DNA from: Parasphingopyxis algicola
GTDB taxonomy: Bacteria; Pseudomonadota; Alphaproteobacteria; Sphingomonadales; Sphingomonadaceae
Assembly: GCF_013378075.1 (NCBI RefSeq)
Contig: NZ_CP051131.1
Span: 2,740,501 to 2,804,500, forward strand
Length of the DNA stretch: 64,000 nt
Direction of reading: 5' to 3'
The notes below the pieces were generated by a model. That model worked only from the letters and a program-made list of their open reading frames with translations. It ran no database searches and was not told the origin of the DNA. Shown piece after piece: positions 44,201 through 51,945 of this stretch (positions are counted from its first letter, which is position 1; the number at the start of each line of letters is the position of its first letter). The position numbers were made by a program, and so were the translations under genes.

Positions 44201-45921
44201 TCGTCGATCTCCAGCAGGAAATCATGGATGTAGCCGAGCCGTCCGCCGTCGAGCGGGGTCGGGATTTCCTCGAGCACGCGGAACCCGAAATTCTCCAGCA
44301 CCGGCACCGTGTCCGACAGCGGTATCGACGCGCCGAGGCGATAGAGTTTGAGGCGCAGCTGCGATCCGGTATCGCCCTCGAGCCGATAAAGCCGGACGCC
44401 GCGCTGATACTCGGTCAGGCCGCGCAGGCGCAGGATGTCCTTGGCGGCTTCCTCGGCGCCATATTCGCTGCGATATCCGTTTGGAAAGGCATTGGCGTAG
44501 GTCAGCGTCAACCTCGCCGCACGGGCCGAGGGTAAGCGCTCGCCAAGCTCGGCCTCGACGGCCGGCGACCAGCCGCGGACCATCTGCTCGATCTCCGCAT
44601 CGAGCGCCTCGGCGTCAGGATCCTCGGCGTTCTCTCCAATATCGAGCGTGTAGCGGATAAAGGCGAGATCGCCGTCGCCCAGTTCGATCGACCAGCTCGA
44701 TATCATCGAACCCGTCGCTTCCTCGAGCCGGGCGCCGATCGTCGTGCGCCGCGTGGTCGACATCTCGTCGCGCGGCATCCAGACAAAGGCGAAGAGGTGC
44801 CGCTGCATCGGCCCCTTGATCAGCAGCAGCTTCGGGCGCGGCCGGTCGGCGAGCGACATCGCGGTCAGCGCCGCCTGCTTCATCGACTCCCCGTCGAAGG
44901 CGATCAATATGTCGTGGGGCAGGCGCGACAGGGCATGTTCGAGCGCCTTGCCCGCGTGGCTGTTGGGATCGAATCCCAGATCCTTCTCCAGCGCTTCGAG
45001 CCGGCCGCGCAAGACGGGGACCTCGTCGGCCGGCGCGTTGAGCGCGACGCTGGTCCACAAGCCCGCATGGACCGACAGGCGGGCCAGCTCGCCATTCTCG
45101 CGGATCGGCACGATCGCCAGGTCGAGTGGCACCCGCCGGTGGACGGTCGCGATCCGGTCGGCCTTGGACAGCAGCGGGGCGGAGCCGCCATTCTCGAAAT
45201 AGCTGAATGCTGCCTCGCGCGTGCGCTGGTTCCAGCAGGAGGGGCCGGGCGCGCGGAAGATGCCGAGTCCGGTTTCGCGATTGCCCTGCCGGTCTTCGAC
45301 ATAATGCCCGACCTGGGTGAAATGATGGTCGACGAACCATTCGAGCAGAGCCTTGCCTTCCCTGTCGGCAATCTTCTCGGCATCGGTCCGCATACGCTCC
45401 TGCAGCGCCGGCCAGTCCCGCACGGCGGCGCGAACGTCGAGCAAGACCTGATGGACGTCGCCGAGCAGCTCGAGACGGGTGCGGGCATCGGCCCGGTCGA
45501 TTTCGAGATAGACGAAGGACTCGCGGTTCGCCGTATCGCCTTCGGCGCCCAGCTTGACGATATGGTGGTGTTCGTCGCGCGCCACCGAAACGATCGGGTG
45601 GAGCAGCCGCAGGACCGTCAGTCCGTGGGCGCCGACGGCGCCTGTAATCGAGTCCACGATGAAGGGCATGTCGTCGTTGACGATCGCCATGCGCATGAAA
45701 CGGCGTCCCTTGTCGTCGGTGATCGATTCCAGCCGGACCTCGGCCATTCCCGGCAGGCGTTCCGCCGCGGCGGCGGCGACGAAACGTGCGGCTTCAAGAG
45801 CTTCGGCATCGCTGAAATTGTCGGTTTCCCCGGGCAGCGCGCCATGGACGAGGGCGTCGGCAATGGCTGCGATATGGGCTTCGGTTTGCTCGCTTTGCGA
45901 GTTGTGCGGAACCTGATTCAT
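41254..45921 (-). CDS. NAD-specific glutamate dehydrogenase, large (about 180 kDa) type
   Basis: The product is a 1,555-residue cytoplasmic enzyme of the giant NAD-GDH class (PF05088), which converts glutamate to 2-oxoglutarate with NAD+. Regulatory ACT-like N-terminal domains (to about residue 600) precede a conserved core with [20 protein letters not shown] and [11 protein letters not shown] near residue 815, [20 protein letters not shown], and the NAD-binding region around [19 protein letters not shown] near 935. The remaining helical tail is intact. Length matches the class, typical of alphaproteobacteria. It stands alone between the RHH gene and the PAS protein gene. Confidence 0.96.
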   Translation of the reverse strand: [1555 protein letters not shown]

Positions 45922-46017
45922 GGCGCGCAGCTATGCGCTCCAAATGGGGGCTACTCAACCCTTGTGTAAACAGCTGTTTCCGGGGGCGCCCGGCGGCCGT
46001 GCGCGTCCGCTTGCGCC

Positions 46018-47328
46018 CTAGCCTGCGGTCTTGCGGATCGCGCGTTCGGTCAGCGCTTTGTCGTGCGGCACTGCGCCGATCACGGCGAGGCGGCCATCGG
46101 GCAGGCGGCGGGCCATGAGCAGCGCGAATTCCTCGCCAGTATCGGCATCGGAGTCCAGCTCGACATAGGCCTGAGCCGGCGCATCGCGCAGTTCTTCACG
46201 CGCCGCTTCGAGCCGGTCGGGTCTGGTGGCGGGGCGCCGCGCGGCGCGCTCGGCCGCGACAACGGCCTTGAGGCCGCCTTTCTGCGCCTTCAGATAATCG
46301 GCGAAGGTGCCGGCGGCGATATGTTCGCGCTTCGCATGGGAGAGTGCTGCGGCGTATTCGGTTAGCCGCGTCTTGTCGTAATCGACGCCGAAAACGAGCT
46401 TCACGACCGGCGTCATCGGTGCGCGATCCTGGCCAGTGATCCCGGCATCTTCGAGGATTTCCTGATAATCGCCCGGTTCGGCTTCGGCGCTGAGCGCGAA
46501 GTCGTAGGCGCGGCCCAGCGCTTCATAGAGCGCGGCGCGGCTGCGCTGGTCAGCGGACTTGGCCTGTTCGGCGCTTTGGCGGGCGACGAGGAGATGGTCG
46601 GCCACGCTTTCCGGTTCGGCGACGCGGTCGTCGGAAGCCGCGAAGCCGCCTTCGTCAAGCGCCGGCATGTTATCGACATCCGGGTCGCCCGCGAAGCCGG
46701 TGCTCGGTCCGTCGGCCCAGACAGCGGCGCTTTCGTCCATTACCGGCAGATTGGTCGCGAGCGACTGGTCGACCGCCTGCTCGAGATCGGCCTGCACGTC
46801 GGCGCTGGCGATTTCCTTCCAGTTGATGACGCCATAGATGAAGTCGATCGTATCGTCGTCGGACGAGAAGGGCATGAGGATGCCGCGATACAGCGTGTTG
46901 ACGTCGCGGTGGTTTTCGAACTCCGCCTCGAACCCGACCGGAGCCTGGTTGGCGATGATCTGCATATAATGGTCGGTCAGGCGGGAGAGCAGCGAGCGGG
47001 GCGGGACATCGGCGATGCTCTCGATTCCGTCTTCGATGTTGCACTCGGCCCGCAGCGCGCCGCCAAGCCAGGCGATCGACGGATCGCTGACCCCGCCGGT
47101 AAAGTCGAGAAGCACGCTGTTGGGGCCGAAATCGCCGATGCTGGCCGGGTCGAGATCCTCGATCGACGGATAGGCGCGGTCGTGCAGCAAGGAGGCCCAG
47201 TGATTATAGGCGCGGACATGCATCCTCCGCTCATCGGTACCGATTTCGGGCGGCGCATCGATCGTGGCATCGCCTTCCACATCGGAAACACCGCTCTGCT
47301 CGGTGTCGAAAGGCTGGGGATTATCCAT
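46018..47328 (-). CDS. PAS domain-containing protein (PAS_5 type)
   Basis: The product is a 436-residue soluble protein with an N-terminal PAS_5-like domain at residues about 25-175 (YNHWASLLHDRAYPSIEDLD, LLDFTGGVSDPSIAWLGGAL, FENHRDVNTLYRGILMPFSS). This domain is typical of alphaproteobacterial proteins of unknown signal, often cell-cycle or stress linked. A helical, charged C-terminus (EHLLVARQSAEQAKSADQ-like) follows and has no kinase or cyclase domain. The start is the ATG at 47328; the reading continues upstream to 47706 only because it runs antisense through tRNA-Thr. The gene is minus strand and the tRNA is plus strand. Function unknown. Confidence 0.85.
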   Translation of the reverse strand: MDNPQPFDTEQSGVSDVEGDATIDAPPEIGTDERRMHVRAYNHWASLLHDRAYPSIEDLDPASIGDFGPNSVLLDFTGGVSDPSIAWLGGALRAECNIEDGIESIADVPPRSLLSRLTDHYMQIIANQAPVGFEAEFENHRDVNTLYRGILMPFSSDDDTIDFIYGVINWKEIASADVQADLEQAVDQSLATNLPVMDESAAVWADGPSTGFAGDPDVDNMPALDEGGFAASDDRVAEPESVADHLLVARQSAEQAKSADQRSRAALYEALGRAYDFALSAEAEPGDYQEILEDAGITGQDRAPMTPVVKLVFGVDYDKTRLTEYAAALSHAKREHIAAGTFADYLKAQKGGLKAVVAAERAARRPATRPDRLEAAREELRDAPAQAYVELDSDADTGEEFALLMARRLPDGRLAVIGAVPHDKALTERAIRKTAG

Positions 47329-47492
47329 GGCGTGTGTGCCCTCGCGCGAATGGTTTACGCAAGCCTTATGCACCGTGATGGTTGACGAACGGTAAACCGT
47401 GCCGCGCGGGCGGCGATGCGGGCGTGCCGCAAATATCCGGCTTGTTTCGCGGTGCCGCTCTTGGTAAGGGCCACCGCCCGTCGAGGGACAGT

Positions 47493-47568
47493 GCCGCTTT
47501 AGCTCAGCTGGTAGAGCATCGCATTCGTAATGCGGAGGTCGCGTGTTCGAGTCACGCAAGCGGCACCA
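47493..47568 (+). tRNA. tRNA-Thr (anticodon CGT)
   Basis: A 76-nt cloverleaf with encoded CCA. The acceptor GCCGCTT pairs with AAGCGGC, and the D arm is TAGCTCAGCTGGTAGAGC. The anticodon stem TCGCA/TGCGG (with one G-T pair) encloses TTCGTAA, giving CGT, which reads ACG. The T arm is GCGTGTTCGAGTCACGC. The apparent protein on the opposite strand (residues like RDSNTRPPHYECDALP) is an antisense artefact. Confidence 0.97.
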
Positions 47569-47921
47569 CCTATTCCTTTGCAATGGCCGTGGCACCAAGA
47601 TCTGCCAATGCACCGAGATTTTTTCGACGTAAATTCTGTCACTTAGCTCGATCTTCTGCTGTCTGCCCTCCCGCAGAGGCCATTCTGGCACCGCGCATCG
47701 GGCCAAATTACAGCTCGTCTCTCACACCCCCTAGAAGCGTGCCACCAGTTGCAGATGCAGATTGTGTCAGAAGTCTGCGCGAACCGGCGAAACTGGCGCT
47801 GCTCCGCCCAGTTTATGGGGAGCGCCGCAGCACGAAGCAGCCGCTGGCCCGTGAGGTCAGCCGACCGACCTTAAGGCTATCCACGCGCGGGTTGCTGAAG
47901 CGGAGAACATGCTCCATCCTC
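47569..47921. other. 353-nt gap after tRNA-Thr without a recognised gene
   Basis: Between the tRNA and otsB the plus frame of otsB stays open upstream, but the translation has no ribosome binding site, signal or family resemblance. The local base composition in 47580-47740 is lower in GC than surrounding genes. I see no integrase, direct repeat of the tRNA 3' end, or clear promoter. The segment must contain the otsB promoter and may be a remnant of an insertion at the tRNA, which is speculation. Confidence 0.5.
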
Positions 47922-48677
47922 ATGGCGATGAAACTCCCCGCGCAGCTTTCGCTACTGCCAGCGCCAATTGATTCCCTGAGTCTGTTTCTCGATTTTGATG
48001 GCACGCTCGTGCCGCTGGCGGACCATCCCGACGCCATCGAGGTACCCGAAGGGCTTCCCGAACTGCTCGAGAGCTGTTCGCAGCGCCTGGGCGGGCGGCA
48101 GGTGCTGATCAGCGGCCGTACGCTGGCGGATCTTGGCCGCCATCTCGACGTCACGAACCTCTCCCTGTGCGGATCGCATGGGTTGGAGCAACGTATGGTC
48201 GGACGCGAGGAGCGGCTCGCGACCGAGGATGGCGATCTTGCCGCCATGCTCGCCGAGCTGAAGCGCTACCAGGCGGCGACGCCCGGCCTCGAAGTCGAGC
48301 GGAAACGCTTCGGGGCGGCGCTGCATTTCCGGCGGGCGCCCGAACTCGCCGATGCGGCCGCCAAGTTTGGCGGCGAGCTGGCGGCGCGCCATGGCCTTTC
48401 GGTAAAAAAGGGCAAGATGGTCGTCGAACTGGTTCCACCCGGCTATGACAAGGGAATGGCGGTCAAGGCGATCATGCAGGACGACGTGTTCGCGAATTCC
48501 ATGCCGCTCTATATCGGCGACGACGTGACCGACGAGGACGGTTTCCGGGCGGCGAGGGAATTGGGCGGCATGGCCGTCATTGTCGGCGATCGCGAGAGTG
48601 GGAGCGCCCAGCATCGGCTTGACGGGCCACGGGCCGTCCATGCCCTCATCAAGGCCATCGTCGAGGCTCCGCGGTGA
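47922..48677 (+). CDS. otsB: trehalose-6-phosphate phosphatase
   Basis: The product is a 251-residue HAD-type phosphatase that converts trehalose 6-phosphate to trehalose. Motif I LFLDFDGTLVPLADHPD lies near residue 24, motif II in LISGRTLADL near 62, the conserved CGSHGLEQ block, the Lys in KKGKMVVELVP near 167, and the acidic motif IYIGDDVTDEDGF near 193. Length is usual. The ATG at 47922 precedes a second ATG two codons on; neither has a strong ribosome binding site. The stop overlaps the GTG start of the GH15 gene by 4 nt. It is the first gene of otsB-GH15-otsA. Confidence 0.95.
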   Translation: MAMKLPAQLSLLPAPIDSLSLFLDFDGTLVPLADHPDAIEVPEGLPELLESCSQRLGGRQVLISGRTLADLGRHLDVTNLSLCGSHGLEQRMVGREERLATEDGDLAAMLAELKRYQAATPGLEVERKRFGAALHFRRAPELADAAAKFGGELAARHGLSVKKGKMVVELVPPGYDKGMAVKAIMQDDVFANSMPLYIGDDVTDEDGFRAARELGGMAVIVGDRESGSAQHRLDGPRAVHALIKAIVEAPR

Positions 48678-50467
48678 AGACCGACCTCCAGCTTTGGCCG
48701 ATCGGCAACTGTCAGGTCAGCGCGTTGCTCGACGTGGCGGGCTCGATCGTATGGGGCTGTGTGCCGCGCGTTGACGGCGATCCGGCATTCTGCGCGCTGC
48801 TCGACACCGCCGGGGACGGCGCCCTACGCCGTGGTATCTGGTCGGCCGAACTCGTCGACCAGGTCGACGCCCGTTCGCGCTATCTGCGCAATACGCCGGT
48901 GCTCTCGACCGTTCTGACCGACGCCCAGGGGGGATCGGTCGAAATGCTGAGTTTCTGCCCGCGCTTCGAACGATCGGGGCGAATGTATCGGCCGGTTGCC
49001 TATGGCCGGATCATCAGGCCGCTTGCCGGTTCGCCGCGGCTGCGCATGCGTCTGGCGCCGGCCAAGAACTGGGGTGATCCCGATGTCGCCCGCACCAATG
49101 GCACCAACCATGCCCGCTATCTGTGCGATGCGCACACGCTGCGGCTGAGCACCGACGCGCCGGTCGGCCATATCCTCGAGGAGCGCGCCTTCCGGATCGA
49201 GCGCCCCCACCATTTCTTTCTCGGTCCCGACGAGCCCTTTGTCGGCAATATCGGGCGCGAAGTGTCCCGAATGTTCGACCTCACCGTCGACTATTGGCGG
49301 TACTGGGCACGCAGTCTGGCGATACCGTTCGAGTGGCAGGAGGCCGTGATCCGCGCTGCCATCACTTTAAAGCTCTGCCAGCATGAGGAAACCGGCGCCA
49401 TCGTCGCCGCCCTTACGACCTCGATCCCCGAAGCGCCGCATAGCGAGCGCAACTGGGACTATCGCTATTGCTGGATCCGCGACGCCTATTATACGGTCCA
49501 GGCGCTCAACCGGCTGGGCGCGCTCGACGTGCTCGAAAAATATCTCGGCTATCTTCGCAACATTGTCGACGAGATGAAGGAGGGCGCGATCCAGCCGCTT
49601 TTTGCCGTATCGGGCGAATCGGAACTGCCAGAGGCCGAGGCCGAAAAATTGCCCGGATATCGCGGCATGGGCCCGGTCCGCATCGGCAATGCGGCCGCGC
49701 TGCAGACCCAGCATGACGTCTACGGTCAGATCATCCTGCCGACCATCCAGTCCTTTTGCGACCAGCGCCTCCTCCGTATGTCCGAAAAGGCCGATTTCGA
49801 GCGTCTGGAAGCGGTCGGAGAGCTGGCTTGGAAGACGCATGACAAGCCCGATGCAGGGCTGTGGGAGTTTCGGACCCGGTCGGCGGTCCACACCTACAGT
49901 GCGGTGATGAGCTGGGCGGCCTGCGATCGCCTCGCCATGGCGGCAAATGTGCTCGGGCTCGAGGACCGCGCCCAATTCTGGTCGCAACGCGCCGTCCGGA
50001 TTCGCGAGACCATCGAGGCCGAGGCCTGGCACGAAGAAGCCGGCCGGTTCGGCGCCAGTTTCGGCCGCGACGATGTCGATGCCAGCCTGTTGCAGCTTAT
50101 CGACATGCGCTTCCTTTCCGCCGACGACCCGCGCTTCATTTCGACTTTCGAGGCGATCGAAGAACGATTGCGGCGCGGCGAACATATGCTGCGCTATGAC
50201 AGCGAGGACGATTACGGTCTGCCCGAGACGGCGTTCAACATCTGCACCTTCTGGCTCATCGAAGCGCTTTTCCTCGTGGGCCGGAAGGAGGAAGCGCGGA
50301 CCCTGTTCGAACAGATGCTCACGCGGCGGACTGAATCGGGGCTGCTTTCGGAAGACATGGATTTCGAGACCGGCGAACTCTGGGGAAACTTTCCGCAGAC
50401 TTATTCGCTGGTTGGAATAATCAACTGCGCCGGCTTGTTGTCGGTGCCCTGGAGTCAGATGAGATGA
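48674..50467 (+). CDS. glycoside hydrolase family 15 protein
   Basis: The product is a 597-residue cytoplasmic GH15 protein. It has an N-terminal beta-sandwich (residues about 1-220) and an (alpha/alpha)6 barrel with the substrate-site block RNWDYRYCWIRDAYYTVQAL near residue 258, and the general acid/base region in KPDAGLWEFRTRSAVHTYSA near 395. A late block is EDDYGLPETAFNICTFWLIE. GH15 includes glucoamylases and trehalases; the position between otsB and otsA is common for GH15 proteins and suggests a role in trehalose metabolism, possibly trehalose hydrolysis. The GTG start at 48674 overlaps the otsB stop. Confidence 0.93.
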   Translation: MKTDLQLWPIGNCQVSALLDVAGSIVWGCVPRVDGDPAFCALLDTAGDGALRRGIWSAELVDQVDARSRYLRNTPVLSTVLTDAQGGSVEMLSFCPRFERSGRMYRPVAYGRIIRPLAGSPRLRMRLAPAKNWGDPDVARTNGTNHARYLCDAHTLRLSTDAPVGHILEERAFRIERPHHFFLGPDEPFVGNIGREVSRMFDLTVDYWRYWARSLAIPFEWQEAVIRAAITLKLCQHEETGAIVAALTTSIPEAPHSERNWDYRYCWIRDAYYTVQALNRLGALDVLEKYLGYLRNIVDEMKEGAIQPLFAVSGESELPEAEAEKLPGYRGMGPVRIGNAAALQTQHDVYGQIILPTIQSFCDQRLLRMSEKADFERLEAVGELAWKTHDKPDAGLWEFRTRSAVHTYSAVMSWAACDRLAMAANVLGLEDRAQFWSQRAVRIRETIEAEAWHEEAGRFGASFGRDDVDASLLQLIDMRFLSADDPRFISTFEAIEERLRRGEHMLRYDSEDDYGLPETAFNICTFWLIEALFLVGRKEEARTLFEQMLTRRTESGLLSEDMDFETGELWGNFPQTYSLVGIINCAGLLSVPWSQMR

Positions 50468-50468
50468 C

Positions 50469-51839
50469 ATGAGCCGGCTGGTCGTCGTTTCGAACCGCGT
50501 TTCGGTGCCGAAAGCGCAAAGTGCGGGCGGCGCGCAGGGCGGGCTCGCCATCGCACTGCTCGCGGCATTGCGCGAGAGCCGGGGTATCTGGTTCGGCTGG
50601 TCGGGCGAGGAAACGGACGAGTTCGAGGGCAAGATCGATTTCCAGCGCCATGACGGCGTCACCACGGCGACGATCGATCTCGAGCCGCAGGATGTCGAGG
50701 AATATTATAACGGCTATGCCAATCGGACGCTGTGGCCGCTCTTTCATTTCCGCATCGACCTTGCCGAGTTCGAGCGCGAGTTCGGCAAAGGCTATGAGCG
50801 CGTCAACGAACGGTTCGCACAAAATCTGATTCCGCTCGTCGAACCGGAAGACCTCATCTGGGTCCATGATTATCATCTGATGCCGCTCGGCGAACGCCTG
50901 CGATCGCTCGGCGCGAAGAACCGCATCGGGTTTTTCCTCCACATTCCTTGGCCGCCGACGAGCCTGTTCGTGTCGCTGCCCTACCATTCGCGGCTGGTGC
51001 GCACGATGCTGTCCTATGATGTCATCGGGTTTCAAACCGTGCAGTCGCTCGACAGTTTTCTCTACTATTGCGAGAAGGAGCTCGGCGTCGAGGTGGACGG
51101 TAACACCATTCGCTTCGAAGGCCGCAGCATTCGCGCGGACGCCTTCCCGATCGGTGTCGATTTTGCCGAGTTCACAGCCTTTGAGGGATCCGAAGAGGCG
51201 CGGGTGGCGGAGGAGCGTATCCTTTCGAGCAGCCGCGGACGCAAGGTCATTATCGGCGTCGATCGCCTCGATTATTCGAAGGGCTTGCCCGAACGGTTCG
51301 ACGCCGTCGGCCGCTTTTTCGATCTCCATCCCGAGCGGACGGCAAAGACGCTCTTCATCCAGGTCGCGCCGCCTTCGCGCCAGGATGTCGGCTCCTACCA
51401 GGAAATCAGAGCCGAGCTCGAAAGCATGGCCGGACGCATCAACGGCGCGCGCTCGGAGGTTGACCTCGTGCCGATCCGCTATGTCAATCAGGGCTATCCG
51501 CGCCGCGAACTGTTCGGCTTCTATCGCGCCGCCGATGTCGGGCTGGTCACGCCGCTGCGCGATGGCATGAACCTTGTCGCCAAGGAATATGTCGCCGCCC
51601 AGAATGGCGAGAATCCGGGCGTGCTGGTGCTCTCCCAGTTCGCCGGCGCGGCTGACCAGCTCGACGCGGCCTTGAGTGTCAATCCCTACAGCCACGAGAG
51701 CATGACCCATACAATCCGCGAAGCGCTGGACATGCCGCTCGACGAACGTGTCGACCGCTGGCGGACCATGATGGAAAATCTTCGCCAGCAGGATGTCGTG
51801 TGGTGGCGTGACCGGTTCATCAACGCCCTGAAGGAGTGA
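50469..51839 (+). CDS. otsA: alpha,alpha-trehalose-phosphate synthase (UDP-forming)
   Basis: The product is a 456-residue GT20 glycosyltransferase that joins UDP-glucose and glucose 6-phosphate into trehalose 6-phosphate. Visible are the N-terminal [13 protein letters not shown] and glycine-rich loop [12 protein letters not shown], then [18 protein letters not shown] near residue 130. The phosphate-binding [18 protein letters not shown] is near 260, followed by [19 protein letters not shown] near 360. All are typical OtsA features. It starts 1 nt after the GH15 stop codon, so the three genes form an operon. It is the last complete gene before the truncated RND permease, which converges on it. 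Confidence 0.96.
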   Translation: MSRLVVVSNRVSVPKAQSAGGAQGGLAIALLAALRESRGIWFGWSGEETDEFEGKIDFQRHDGVTTATIDLEPQDVEEYYNGYANRTLWPLFHFRIDLAEFEREFGKGYERVNERFAQNLIPLVEPEDLIWVHDYHLMPLGERLRSLGAKNRIGFFLHIPWPPTSLFVSLPYHSRLVRTMLSYDVIGFQTVQSLDSFLYYCEKELGVEVDGNTIRFEGRSIRADAFPIGVDFAEFTAFEGSEEARVAEERILSSSRGRKVIIGVDRLDYSKGLPERFDAVGRFFDLHPERTAKTLFIQVAPPSRQDVGSYQEIRAELESMAGRINGARSEVDLVPIRYVNQGYPRRELFGFYRAADVGLVTPLRDGMNLVAKEYVAAQNGENPGVLVLSQFAGAADQLDAALSVNPYSHESMTHTIREALDMPLDERVDRWRTMMENLRQQDVVWWRDRFINALKE

Positions 51840-51945
51840 TCTGCGGTTTCGATCGTTGCGGATATCGGAGGGACGCGGTCGCGTTTTGCAAGCTTTTGTC
51901 GGCGAAGGGCCCTATTCTGGACGACGTGCAAACGTTTGCGGTTTG

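Noticed and set aside
47329-47706. N-terminal extension of the PAS protein with RDSNTRPPHYECDALP
   Set aside because: It is the antisense reading of tRNA-Thr(CGT); the real start is the ATG at 47328.
47569-47921. Integrated element at tRNA-Thr(CGT)
   Set aside because: No integrase, transposase or repeat of the tRNA 3' end could be found, so it is kept only as a weak hypothesis.
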